Shown here in pieces: positions 1 through 10,500 of a stretch of 64,000 nucleotides of DNA (its first letter is position 1; each line of letters starts with the position of its first letter). This DNA comes from Extensimonas sp963708545 (GTDB lineage Bacteria > Pseudomonadota > Gammaproteobacteria > Burkholderiales > Burkholderiaceae_C). A model generated the notes under the pieces. It made no database searches and was not told the DNA's origin. It was given only the letters and a program-made list of their open reading frames with translations. Position numbers and translations under genes: made by a program. The DNA is taken from assembly GCA_963708545.1 (NCBI GenBank), contig CAVPUD010000082.1, positions 7,912 through 71,911 on the forward strand, given 5' to 3'.

Positions 1-1063
<1,063 letters not shown>

Positions 1064-1137
1064 GAAAAACTCCTTGAAAAAAGCGGGGGTGAGACGAAAG
1101 GGTGAAGCACGCAGGTGCGTGCTGCCCGCGACGAAAA

Positions 1138-1153
1138 CTGGATACTTGCACAG
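1138..1153 (-). promoter_or_regulatory. LexA/SOS box upstream of recA
   Basis: CTG-N10-CAG with flanks that read TACTGT at one end and CCAGTT at the other on the recA strand, close to the enterobacterial consensus TACTGT-N8-ACAGTA. It lies about 75 bases before the recA start codon, where a LexA operator would be expected. The call is from motif and position only. Confidence 0.7.
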
Positions 1154-1216
1154 TAGTTTATGCGCGCATTGCGCAAATTTTGTGGATAATTTGGTCAGTT
1201 TGGTTGACGAATTGCC

Positions 1217-1717
1217 GTGCGTGAAATTTCTCCTCCGACCGCTGCCGAAGATGCCTGGCGTCAGACGCACCTGGGCCGCCTGCTCGGCCATGCGTTGCGC
1301 CGTTTCGATGCGCGCGTGCTGCAGTTGATGGCGCGCAACGTCGAGGTGCCGCTGGCGCTGTCCAACCTCGCGGCGCGCAAGCAGGTGTCGGCCGCGCACA
1401 TCCACATCACGCGCCATCTGCGCCTGCAGGGCGACCGCCTGAGCGACCTGGCCGCGCGCGCGGGCATGAGCAAGCAGGCCATGGCGACGCTGGTCGATCA
1501 ATGCGAGGCCTGGGGCCTGGTCACGCGCAGCGCCGACGCGCACGACGCGCGCGCGCGGCGCGTGCACTTCACGCCCACGGGGCTCGCGTGGCTGCAGGCC
1601 TTCCGCGACGCCGTGGCACAGGCCGAGGCCGAATTTCGCGCCGAAGTCGGCCCCGAAGTGGCGACCGTGGTGGCGCTGGGGCTGGAGGCTTACGCGCAGG
1701 GGCTGGAAACGCCCTGA
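1217..1717 (+). CDS. MarR-family winged-helix regulator
   Basis: A 166-residue protein with a MarR-type DNA-binding fold: an N-terminal dimerisation helix (residues about 13-45), a helix-turn-helix around LSDLAARAGMSKQAMATLVD (about 76-95) and a wing with DARARRVHFTPTG (about 113-125). The start is GTG at 1217; no strong ribosome site precedes it, and the next ATG (about residue 39) would remove part of the dimer helix, so GTG is preferred. It is divergent from recA and 113 bases before narX. Its ligand and targets cannot be read from the sequence; a link with the nitrate genes is only positional. Confidence 0.8.
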   Translation: MREISPPTAAEDAWRQTHLGRLLGHALRRFDARVLQLMARNVEVPLALSNLAARKQVSAAHIHITRHLRLQGDRLSDLAARAGMSKQAMATLVDQCEAWGLVTRSADAHDARARRVHFTPTGLAWLQAFRDAVAQAEAEFRAEVGPEVATVVALGLEAYAQGLETP

Positions 1718-1830
1718 GAACCTGTTCACGATCTTTTCATGGGGCACGCAGCGCCGTACCGTCATTCAGCGCTCCTGCGGGCCTTGCCGATCTTTCTGCC
1801 TTTTCCCTTGCCGCGCTCTACACTGCAGCC

Positions 1831-3795
1831 ATGCGTTCCCCCGCCACCCTGACCACCAAGCTGCTCGCGCTGGGCGTGAGCTTTTTGCTGGTGGCGATGG
1901 TGTCCATCGCGATCACGCTGTGGGCGACCTGGAAGCTCGACGGCGGCGCGGCCGCAGTGAACGAGGCCGGGCGCATGCGCATGCAGACCTGGCGGCTGGC
2001 CAGCGCGGCGCAGCTGCAGACGGCGGCGCAAGGGCGCGCAGCGCTGGTGCAGCGCTTCGACGACAGTCTGCGCCTGCTGCGCACGGGGGACGCCGCGCGG
2101 CCCCTGTTCGTGCCCTGGAACGACGAGGCCGAGGTCAGCTTCGTACAGGTGGAAAAGCGCTGGGCACAGCAGCGCACGCAATGGATGGCTGAGCCGCCGC
2201 CGACTCCCGCACAGGCCGTCGCCCTTGCGGAGGAGTTCGTCAACGCGATCGACCGCTTCGTGCTCTCGATCGAGCGGCAGCTCGCGCGCTTTACGGCCAT
2301 CCTCAACCTGTTCCAGCTCGTGATGATGGCGCTGGCCATCGCGGGCGCCGTGGTCATTCTCTACACGGGGTACTTGTACGTGATCCATCCGCTGGCCAGC
2401 CTGGCGCAGGGGCTGCAGCGCGTGCAGGCGGGGGATTTTTCCGTGCGTGTCGATGTGGACAGCTCGGACGAATTCGGCCAGGTGGCGGCGGGCTTCAATC
2501 GCATGACCGAGACCCTGCAGTCGCTCTACGGCGAACTCGAAGCCAAGGTGCAGGCCAAGACGCGCGACATCGAAGCCCAGCGGGCGCGGCTCGAGGCGCT
2601 GTACGAGGTCAGCGCGCTGCTTGCCGATGCGGACACGATAGACGAGCTCGCGCGCGGCTTTGCGCGCAAGGTGCGCGAGCTGCTGCGCGCCGACGCCGCT
2701 GCCGTGCGCTGGTCGGACGAGGCGAACCAGCGCTACCTGATGCTGGCCTCGGATTGCCTGCCGCAAGAACTGGCCGAGCAGGAACGCAGCCTGCTGGCCG
2801 GCGTGTGCGCCTGTGGCAGCCTGCAGCCCGACGCGCGCACGCGCGTGATCCCCATCCTGGCACACGAGGCCGCCCCCATGCGTCTGTGTGCACGCGCGGG
2901 CTTTCAGAGCGTGGTCAGCGTGCCCATCCGGCTGCAGCACCGTTTGCTGGGCGAGTGCGATCTGTTCTTTCGCAGCGAAGTGCAGCTGAGCGCGGAAGAA
3001 ACGGCCCTGCTCGACGCCCTGGCTAGCCACCTTGCCAGTGCGCTCGAGGGCTTGCGCGCCGAGGCCCTGGAGCGCGAGGCTGTGGTGAGCGAGGAGCGCG
3101 CGTTGCTGGCGCGCGAGCTGCACGACTCGATCGCGCAGGCGCTGGCCTTCCTCAAGATCCAGGTGCAGCTGCTGCGCGGTGCGGTGCAAAAAGGGCAGGC
3201 CGCGCAGGTGCAGCGCATTCTCGATGAGCTCGACGCCGGCGTGCGCGAGAGCATAGGCGATGTGCGCGAGCTGCTGGTGCACTTTCGCACGCGCACGAAC
3301 ACCGACGACATCGAACGCGCGCTGCAGGAGACCCTGCGCAAATTCGAACACCAGGCGGGCGTCGCCACGCGCTTCGCGGTGCACGGGCAGGGTCTGCCGC
3401 TGCCGCCGGACGTGCAGATGCAGGTGCTGCACGTGGTGCAGGAGGCGCTGTCCAACGTGCGCAAGCACGCGCGCGCCAGCCATGTCACGCTGGAGGTGGA
3501 AAAGGGCGCGCGCTGGCAGTTCCGCGTGCGCGACGATGGGGCGGGGTTCGACGCGCAGCAAAGCCCGGGCGCATCGCACGTGGGCCTGCAGATCATGCGC
3601 GAGCGCGCCGCACGCATAGGCGCAGAGGTCCAGGTGGTCGCAGCGCCGGGGCAGGGCACCACGGTCACGCTGACGCTGCCGCCGCACCCGGTGGCGAGCG
3701 CCGCCGCTGCCACCACAGCGCCCGTTGCTCCCGAAACTCTTACGACTGCCTCCGCGCGCACCTCTCTTGAGGTGGGCCTGGACGAAAACGCATGA
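1831..3795 (+). CDS. narX: Nitrate/nitrite-type sensor histidine kinase NarX
   Basis: Membrane sensor kinase of 654 residues that should phosphorylate NarL in response to nitrate or nitrite. Domains in order: membrane segment 1 (about 10-33), periplasmic part opening with a NarX-like P-box (AGRMRMQTWRL, residues 46-56), membrane segment 2 (about 157-180), HAMP (about 181-235), a GAF-like region (about 265-410) with four cysteines (C309, C326, C328, C353), then HisKA_3 with the phospho-accepting H431 in ARELHDSIAQ, and an HATPase domain (N-box about 530, DDGAGF G-box). The ATG at 1831 is chosen because upstream in-frame sequence overlaps the MarR gene and has no membrane segment. Its stop overlaps the narL start by 4 bases, so the pair is translated together. 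Confidence 0.93.
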   Translation: MRSPATLTTKLLALGVSFLLVAMVSIAITLWATWKLDGGAAAVNEAGRMRMQTWRLASAAQLQTAAQGRAALVQRFDDSLRLLRTGDAARPLFVPWNDEAEVSFVQVEKRWAQQRTQWMAEPPPTPAQAVALAEEFVNAIDRFVLSIERQLARFTAILNLFQLVMMALAIAGAVVILYTGYLYVIHPLASLAQGLQRVQAGDFSVRVDVDSSDEFGQVAAGFNRMTETLQSLYGELEAKVQAKTRDIEAQRARLEALYEVSALLADADTIDELARGFARKVRELLRADAAAVRWSDEANQRYLMLASDCLPQELAEQERSLLAGVCACGSLQPDARTRVIPILAHEAAPMRLCARAGFQSVVSVPIRLQHRLLGECDLFFRSEVQLSAEETALLDALASHLASALEGLRAEALEREAVVSEERALLARELHDSIAQALAFLKIQVQLLRGAVQKGQAAQVQRILDELDAGVRESIGDVRELLVHFRTRTNTDDIERALQETLRKFEHQAGVATRFAVHGQGLPLPPDVQMQVLHVVQEALSNVRKHARASHVTLEVEKGARWQFRVRDDGAGFDAQQSPGASHVGLQIMRERAARIGAEVQVVAAPGQGTTVTLTLPPHPVASAAAATTAPVAPETLTTASARTSLEVGLDENA

Positions 3796-4553
3796 CCCAA
3801 CCCATTCGCCTGCTGGTGGTCGATGACCACACCCTGTTTCGCCGTGGCCTGGTCGCCCTGCTGTCGCAGGACGAGCGCTTCGCGGTCGTCGGCGAAGCGG
3901 GCGACAGTGGCGAGGCCCTGCGCCGCGCGGCCGCGTGCGCGCCCGACATGATCCTGCTGGACAACCACCTGCCCGGCGTGCGCGGGGTGGACGCGATTGC
4001 CGGCCTCAAGGAAGTGGCGCCGGCAGCGCGCGTGCTGATGCTTACCGTGAGCGAGAACGAGGAAGACCTCGTGGCCGCGCTGCAGGCAGGCGCCGACGGC
4101 TATCTGCTCAAAACCATCAACTCCGAAGACCTGAACGAATCCATCTGCAAAGTGCTCGCGGGCGAGTCCGTGGTCAGCCCCGAGATGATGGGCAAGCTGG
4201 TCGCAGCCCTGCGCAGCAAGCCAGCGGCCGCAGCCGCAAGCAGCGCTGCGGCGCCCGGACAAGGCGCGCAGGGCGCAGCGGGCACGGCGCAAGCCCCCGC
4301 GGCCGCAGGCGCGTGCGCACTGGAGCCCGCAAGCGATGCTCTGGCGCTGCTGTCGGTGCGCGAGCGGGAAATCCTGACCCTCATCGCCGCCGGCCTGGCA
4401 AACAAGGCCATTGCGCGCGATCTGGGCATCGCCGAGACCACCGTCAAGATCCATGTGCAGCACATTCTGCGCAAGCTCAAGCTGAGCTCGCGGGTGCAGG
4501 CCGCCGTCTTTGCCGCCAGCAAAGGCTTGACGGCATCCATGAAACTGCAATAA
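3792..4553 (+). CDS. narL: Nitrate response regulator NarL
   Basis: Response regulator of 253 residues. A receiver domain (1-120) has acidic D11/D12, phospho-acceptor D57 in LLDNHLPG and a conserved lysine in YLLK. A long alanine-rich linker (about 135-175) leads to a LuxR/NarL-type DNA-binding domain (LSVREREILTLIAAG to the end). It starts at an ATGA overlap with narX, and with it should control the narK and narGHJI genes that follow. The linker is longer and more alanine-rich than in E. coli NarL. A hairpin without a T-run follows the stop. Confidence 0.93.
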   Translation: MTQPIRLLVVDDHTLFRRGLVALLSQDERFAVVGEAGDSGEALRRAAACAPDMILLDNHLPGVRGVDAIAGLKEVAPAARVLMLTVSENEEDLVAALQAGADGYLLKTINSEDLNESICKVLAGESVVSPEMMGKLVAALRSKPAAAAASSAAAPGQGAQGAAGTAQAPAAAGACALEPASDALALLSVREREILTLIAAGLANKAIARDLGIAETTVKIHVQHILRKLKLSSRVQAAVFAASKGLTASMKLQ

Positions 4554-4577
4554 AAAAGAGCGCCAATAGCGCCATGG

Positions 4578-4599
4578 TGTGCGGCCTACGCGCCGCACA
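4578..4599 (+). other. Hairpin between narL and narK1
   Basis: An 8-bp perfect stem (TGTGCGGC paired with GCCGCACA, loop of 6) lies 24 bases after the narL stop. No T-run follows, so it is not a classical terminator. It may limit read-through or stabilise an mRNA end. The remainder of the 239-base gap (4554-4792) shows no palindromic TTGAT-N4-ATCAA FNR/ANR site that I could find. Confidence 0.4.
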
Positions 4600-4792
4600 G
4601 GGGGTGTGGGCAGGGCGTTCGTGCCTCGGCGCTGCTGCGGTGCAGCCCGGTCTGTGCGCGCCGAGTAGTTCTTTGGAACGAGGGCGGCGCCCCGCCATCG
4701 TTCTTCTGCCGCGGCTGCGGAGTACCATTGGCGGATGTTCAGCGCCGGGCCAAAGTCGGATAGTCCATGCATGCAAATTTGTGGAGGAAGAC

Positions 4793-6106
4793 ATGGCCAA
4801 TGAATTGCACAATTCCCGCAAGGCTTGGTCGGTGCTCATCGTCAGCACGCTGGCGTTCACCGTGTGCTTCATGGTTTGGATGATGTTCGGCGTGATCGGC
4901 ATCCCGATCAAGAAAATGCTGAACCTCAACGCCACCGAATTCGGCCTGCTGACCGCAACGCCGGTGCTCACGGGCTCGCTCATTCGCGTGCCGCTGGGCA
5001 TCTGGACCGACCGCTACGGCGGGCGCATCGTGATGGCCATCCTCATGGCCGTCACCGTGCCGGCGATCTGGCTGATGAGCTACGCCACCGCGTTCTGGCA
5101 TTTCATCGTCATCGGCCTGTTCGTGGGGCTGGCGGGCGGCGCCTTTTCGGTGGGCACGCCCTATGTGGCGCGCTGGTTCCCCAAAAACCGCCAGGGTATG
5201 GCCATGGGGGTGTACGGCGCGGGCAATTCCGGCGCGGCCGTGAACAAGTTCGTCGCCCCCGTGCTGCTCGTGGCGTTTGGCTGGACCATGGTGCCCAAGG
5301 TCTATGCGGCCATCATGCTCGGTGCGCTGGTGCTGTTCTGGCTGTTCAGCCACCAGGACCCCGCCCATCTGGTGCCCAGCAACGTCCGCTTCAGCGACCA
5401 GCTCAGGGCCCTGAAAGACCCGCGCGTACTCAAATACTGCCAGTACTACAGCATCGTGTTCGGCGGCTACGTGGCGCTGTCGCTGTGGATGGTGCAGTAC
5501 TACGTGGGTGAATATGGGCTGGACATCCGCATCGCGGCGCTGCTCGCGGCCTGCTTCTCGCTGCCCGGCGGCGTGCTGCGCGCGATCGGCGGCGTGCTCT
5601 CGGACAAGTACGGCGCGCACAGCGTCACCTGGTGGGTGATGTGGGTGAGCTGGATCTGCCTGTTCCTGCTCTCGTACCCGCAGACGGACTTCACTGTCGT
5701 CACCGTCAACGGCCCCACGACCTTCCATATCGGCCTCAATGTCTATGCCTTCACGGCGCTCATGGCCGTGCTTGGCGTGGCCTTTGCGTTCGGCAAGGCC
5801 AGCGTCTTCAAGTACATCAGCGACGACTACCCGAAGAACATCGGCGCCATCAGCGGCATCGTCGGCCTGGCCGGCGGCATGGGCGGCTTCATCCTGCCCA
5901 TCATGTTCGGCGTGCTCATGGACTGGACGGGCATCCGCTCCAGCGCCTTCATGCTCATGTATGGCGTGGTCTGGGTGTCGCTGATCTGGATGTATTGGAC
6001 GGAAGTGCGCCACGCCGACGTGCTCGGTGGCAGCGCCGCAGCATCCGCCACCACCGCAGCAGCCTCAGCCGTCGCCCCGCGCGGGCCCCTGCGTCCGGTG
6101 CGCTGA
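4793..6106 (+). CDS. narK1: NarK1-type nitrate transporter (MFS)
   Basis: Inner-membrane transporter of the nitrate/nitrite porter branch of the major facilitator superfamily, 437 residues and about 12 membrane helices. Visible signatures are the glycine-rich nitrate-porter stretches GLAGGAFSVGTPYVARWFP and GLAGGMGGFILPIMFG and the arginine-containing helix RVPLGIWTDRYGGR. In paired NarK systems the NarK1 type is thought to import nitrate with protons. The ATG at 4793 follows GGAGGAAG. It is followed 59 bases later by a second NarK. The C-terminal tail (about 415-437) is a low-complexity Ala/Ser region. Confidence 0.92.
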   Translation: MANELHNSRKAWSVLIVSTLAFTVCFMVWMMFGVIGIPIKKMLNLNATEFGLLTATPVLTGSLIRVPLGIWTDRYGGRIVMAILMAVTVPAIWLMSYATAFWHFIVIGLFVGLAGGAFSVGTPYVARWFPKNRQGMAMGVYGAGNSGAAVNKFVAPVLLVAFGWTMVPKVYAAIMLGALVLFWLFSHQDPAHLVPSNVRFSDQLRALKDPRVLKYCQYYSIVFGGYVALSLWMVQYYVGEYGLDIRIAALLAACFSLPGGVLRAIGGVLSDKYGAHSVTWWVMWVSWICLFLLSYPQTDFTVVTVNGPTTFHIGLNVYAFTALMAVLGVAFAFGKASVFKYISDDYPKNIGAISGIVGLAGGMGGFILPIMFGVLMDWTGIRSSAFMLMYGVVWVSLIWMYWTEVRHADVLGGSAAASATTAAASAVAPRGPLRPVR

Positions 6107-6165
6107 TGCCAGCGGCAGCTGCATCGCCCCCGTTTTTGCCCCTCGTTTTTCTCGAAAGGCCCATC

Positions 6166-7524
6166 ATGGCAAGCTCTTCATCCCTGGCCACCACGGGTGG
6201 CACCTGGCTCTCGCGTTGGGAGCCCGAGAACGACAGCTTCTGGCGCTCCGGCGGCTCCGGCCTGGCTTGGCGCACGCTGACCATCACCACGCTCAACCTG
6301 ACCATGGCGTTCATCGTCTGGTTCCTGGTCTCGGCCCTGGTGGTGCGCTTGCCGCAGATAGGCTTTCGCTTCACGCCCGGCGAGTTGTTCTGGCTCGCGG
6401 CCATGCCGGGGCTGGCGGGCGGCACGCTGCGCCTGGTGCATATGTTTCTCACACCGATGTATGGCACGCGCCGCGTGGTGAGCCTGTCCACGCTGTCGCT
6501 GCTGGTGCCGCTGCTGGGTTGGTTTTATGCCGTGCAAAACCCTGCCACGCCCTACTGGGTGCTGATGCTGCTGGCCTTTCTGGCTGGCCTTGGCGGAGGC
6601 AACTTTTCCTCCTTCATGCCTTCCACCAGCCTGTTTTTCCCCAAGCGCCTGCAGGGCACGGCGCTGGCCATCCAGGCGGGCATAGGCAACTTCGGCGTGT
6701 CCATCGTGCAGTTCATCACGCCCTGGATCATTGGCGTTGCGCTCTTTGGTGGTGCAGCCTTCATGGGGGCGCCGCAGACCCTCACCAAAGGCGGTGTGCA
6801 AAGCCAGGTTTACCTGCAGAACGCCGCCGCGGTGTGGATTCCGTTCGTGCTCGTCTTTGGCGTCTGTGCCTGGCTGATGCTCAAGTCCGTGCCCGTGAAA
6901 GCCAACTTCGCGCAGCAGTTCGACATCTTCCGCTCGGGGCATACCTGGAGCATGACCTCGCTCTACGTGATGACCTTCGGCGCCTTTTCTGGGTTGTCGG
7001 CCACCTTTCCGCTGCTTATCAAGCAGATATTCGGTCACTTCGAGGGCGCGCCCGACCCGCTGGCCTGGGCGTTCTACGGCCCGCTGGTGGGCTCGGCCGC
7101 GCGCGTGCTGGCCGGCCCCTTGTCCGACAGGCTCGGTGGCGCGCGCGTCACGCACTGGGCCGGCCTGGGCATGCTCGCGGCCACGCTGTGGCTCACCACG
7201 CTGACCAACCCGAGCGGTCTGGAGAGCTTCCCCGTGTTCGTGACGGGCATGCTGGCGCTGTTTTTCTTTGCCGGCGTGGGCAACGCCTCCACGTTCAAGC
7301 AAATGCCCATGCTGTTCGAGCCGCGCCAGGCGGGCGGCGTGATCGGTTTTACCGGCGCCATTGCGGCCTACGGCCCCTTCCTGTTCGGCATGCTGTTTGC
7401 CGCATCGTTTGCCAGCTTCAAGTCTGCCACGCCGGTGTTTTATGGCCTGGCCGTCTTCTTTGCCTTCAACGTCGTGCTGAACTGGTGGCTCTATGCCCGC
7501 CGCGGCGCGGCCAATCCCTGCTGA
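6166..7524 (+). CDS. narK2: NarK2-type nitrate/nitrite transporter (MFS)
   Basis: Second nitrate porter, 452 residues, about 12 membrane helices, with the family signatures GLGGGNFSSFMPSTSLFFP (near residue 140) and GFTGAIAAYGPF (near residue 390). The N-terminal soluble extension WEPENDSFW is typical of NarK2-like proteins, thought to exchange cytoplasmic nitrite for nitrate. The ATG at 6166 is preceded by a weak GAAAGG. It sits 37 bases before narG, consistent with one transcription unit supplying substrate to the nitrate reductase and removing nitrite. Confidence 0.92.
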   Translation: MASSSSLATTGGTWLSRWEPENDSFWRSGGSGLAWRTLTITTLNLTMAFIVWFLVSALVVRLPQIGFRFTPGELFWLAAMPGLAGGTLRLVHMFLTPMYGTRRVVSLSTLSLLVPLLGWFYAVQNPATPYWVLMLLAFLAGLGGGNFSSFMPSTSLFFPKRLQGTALAIQAGIGNFGVSIVQFITPWIIGVALFGGAAFMGAPQTLTKGGVQSQVYLQNAAAVWIPFVLVFGVCAWLMLKSVPVKANFAQQFDIFRSGHTWSMTSLYVMTFGAFSGLSATFPLLIKQIFGHFEGAPDPLAWAFYGPLVGSAARVLAGPLSDRLGGARVTHWAGLGMLAATLWLTTLTNPSGLESFPVFVTGMLALFFFAGVGNASTFKQMPMLFEPRQAGGVIGFTGAIAAYGPFLFGMLFAASFASFKSATPVFYGLAVFFAFNVVLNWWLYARRGAANPC

Positions 7525-7561
7525 TTCCACGCGCCAGACCGCAGCCACCTCGGAGCCTCAC

Positions 7562-10500
7562 ATGAGCCATTTTCTCGACCGCCTAACCTATTTCGCGCAG
7601 CCGCGCGAGACCTTTTCGCAGGGCCACGGCCAGACCAACGGTGAGGACCGCACCTGGGAAGACGCCTACCGCAACCGCTGGGCGCACGACAAGATCGTGC
7701 GTTCCACCCACGGTGTGAACTGCACCGGCTCGTGTTCGTGGAAGATCTACGTCAAGGGCGGCATCGTCACCTGGGAGACGCAGCAGACCGACTACCCGCG
7801 CACCCGGCCCGACCTGCCCAACCACGAGCCGCGCGGTTGCGCGCGCGGCGCCAGCTACAGCTGGTACCTCTACAGCGCCAACCGCGTGAAGTACCCCATG
7901 GTGCGCGCGCGCCTGCTCAAGCACTGGCGCGCAGCGCTGGCCGTGGCGAAAAGCCCGGTCGATGCCTGGGCCAGCATCGTCGAAAACCCCGAGGCGCGGC
8001 GCGAATGGCAGCAGCAGCGCGGCCTGGGCGGTTTCGTGCGCAGCAGCTGGGACGAGGTCAACCAGCTCATCGCGAGCGCCAACGTCTATACCGCGAAGAA
8101 ATACGGGCCCGACCGCGTGATCGGCTTCTCGCCGATCCCGGCCATGTCCATGATCAGCTACGCGGCCGGCTCGCGCTACCTGTCGCTGATCGGCGGCGTG
8201 TGCTTGAGCTTTTACGACTGGTACTGCGACCTGCCGCCGGCCAGCCCGCAGGTCTGGGGCGAGCAGACCGATGTGCCCGAATCGGCCGACTGGTACAACT
8301 CCACCTTCATCATCGCCTGGGGCTCGAACGTGCCGCAGACGCGCACGCCCGATGCGCACTTTTTCACCGAGGTGCGCTACAAGGGCGCGAAGACCGTCGC
8401 GATCACGCCCGACTACGCCGAGATCAGCAAACTCTGCGACCTCTGGCTGCACCCCAAACAGGGCACCGACGCCGCCGTGGCCATGGCCATGGGGCACGTG
8501 ATCCTCAAGGAGTTCTACTTCGACCGGCGCAGCAGCTATTTCGACGACTACGTGCGCCGTTACACCGACATGCCCAACCTGGTGCAGCTCGAGGAACGCA
8601 CCCTGGCGGACGGCCGCCAGGTGGTGGTTCCCGGCCGCTACCTGCGCGCCAGCGACTTCAATGGCAAGCTCGGCCAGGACAACAACCCCGAGTGGAAGAC
8701 CGTGGCGCTGGACCAGGACGACAAGGTCGTGCTGCCCAACGGCTCCATCGGCTTCCGCTGGGGCGCCGAAGGCCGTACCGACGCCGGCAAGTGGAACCTG
8801 GAAGACAAGGAAGCGCGCGGCGACGAGCAGGTCAAGCTCAAGCTCAGCCTGATGGAAGGCGAGGGCAGCGCGTACGAGGTGGGCTCGGTGGCCTTCCCGT
8901 ACTTCGGCGGCATCGACACCCCCAACTTCACGGCCAACAAGCAGGCCAGCGCCACCGACGACGTGCTGGTGCGCCAGGTGCCGGTGCGCCGCATCAAGCT
9001 GGGCAAGGCCGGTGAAGAGCGCTATGCGCTGGTCGCCACCGTGTTCGATTTGACGGTGGCCAACTACGGCGTGAGCCGTGGCCTGCCGGGCGACACCGGC
9101 GCCACCAGCTACGACCAGGACACGCCCTACACGCCCGCCTGGCAAGAGAAGATCACCGGCGTCAAGCGTGACCAGGTGATCGCCGTGGCGCGCCAGTTCG
9201 CTGACAACGCCGACAAGACCAAGGGCAAGTCCATGGTCATCATCGGCGCGGCCATGAACCATTGGTACCACAGTGACATGAACTACCGCGGCATCATCAA
9301 CATGCTGATGATGTGCGGCTGCATAGGCCAGAGCGGCGGCGGCTGGTCGCACTACGTGGGCCAGGAAAAGCTGCGCCCGCAGACCGGCTGGACGGCGCTG
9401 GCTTTCGCGCTGGACTGGGTACGCCCGCCGCGCCAGATGAACAGCACGAGCTTTTTCTACGCCCACACCGACCAGTGGCGCTATGAAAAACTCGGGGTCG
9501 AGGAAATCCTCTCGCCGCTCGCAGACCCGTCCCAATTCGGCGGCAGCCTGATCGACTACAACGTGCGCGCCGAGCGCATGGGCTGGCTGCCCAGCGCCCC
9601 GCAGTTGCAGACCAACCCGATCCAGGTGGTGAAGGATGCGCAGGCCGCGGGCATGGACCCCAAGGACTACGCCGTCAAGGCGCTGCAGGACGGCAGCCTC
9701 AAAATGAGCTGTGAAGACCCGGACAACCCGCTCAACTGGCCCCGCAACATGTTCGTGTGGCGCTCCAACATTCTGGGCTCCTCGGGCAAGGGGCACGAAT
9801 ACTTCCTCAAGCACCTGCTGGGCACCACGCACGGCGTGCAAGGCAAGGCCCTGGGCGCGGACGATGCCAAGCCCGCCGAGGTGCAGTGGCACGACAAGGC
9901 CCCCGAGGGCAAGCTGGATCTGCTCGTGACGCTGGACTTTCGCATGAGCACCACCTGCCTGTACTCCGACATCGTGCTGCCCACGGCCACCTGGTACGAG
10001 AAGAACGATCTCAACACCAGCGACATGCACCCCTTCATCCACCCGCTGTCCACCGCGGTGGACCCGGCCTGGCAGGCTAAGTCCGACTGGGAAATCTACA
10101 AGGGCTTCGCCAAGGCCTACAGCGAGGTCTGCGTCGGCCACCTGGGCGTGGAAAAAGAACTGGTGCTCACGCCGCTGATGCACGATTCGCCCGCCGAACT
10201 GGCGCAGCCCTTCGACGTCAAGGAATGGAAAAAGGGCGCATGCGCCCTGATTCCGGGCAAGACGGCGCCTGCGATCGCCGTGGTCGAACGCGACTACCCC
10301 AACACCTATGCGCGCTTTACCGCGCTGGGGTCGCTGATGGAAAAGATTGGCAACGGCGGCAAGGGCATTGCCTGGAACACGGTGGACGAGGTGCGCCAGC
10401 TCGCCGAGCTCAACGGCAAGGTGCGCACTGCGGGCGCCACGCAGGGCATGGCCCGGATCGACAGCGACATCGACGCCTGCGAGGTGGTGCTGCAGCTCGC

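Noticed and set aside
1501..1830. Upstream extension of the narX frame into the MarR gene
   Set aside because: The added residues are out-of-frame MarR sequence; the membrane segment and P-box start only after the ATG at 1831.
4554..4792. FNR/ANR-type site upstream of narK1
   Set aside because: I looked for TTGAT-N4-ATCAA here and upstream of narX and found no acceptable match; a degenerate site cannot be excluded.
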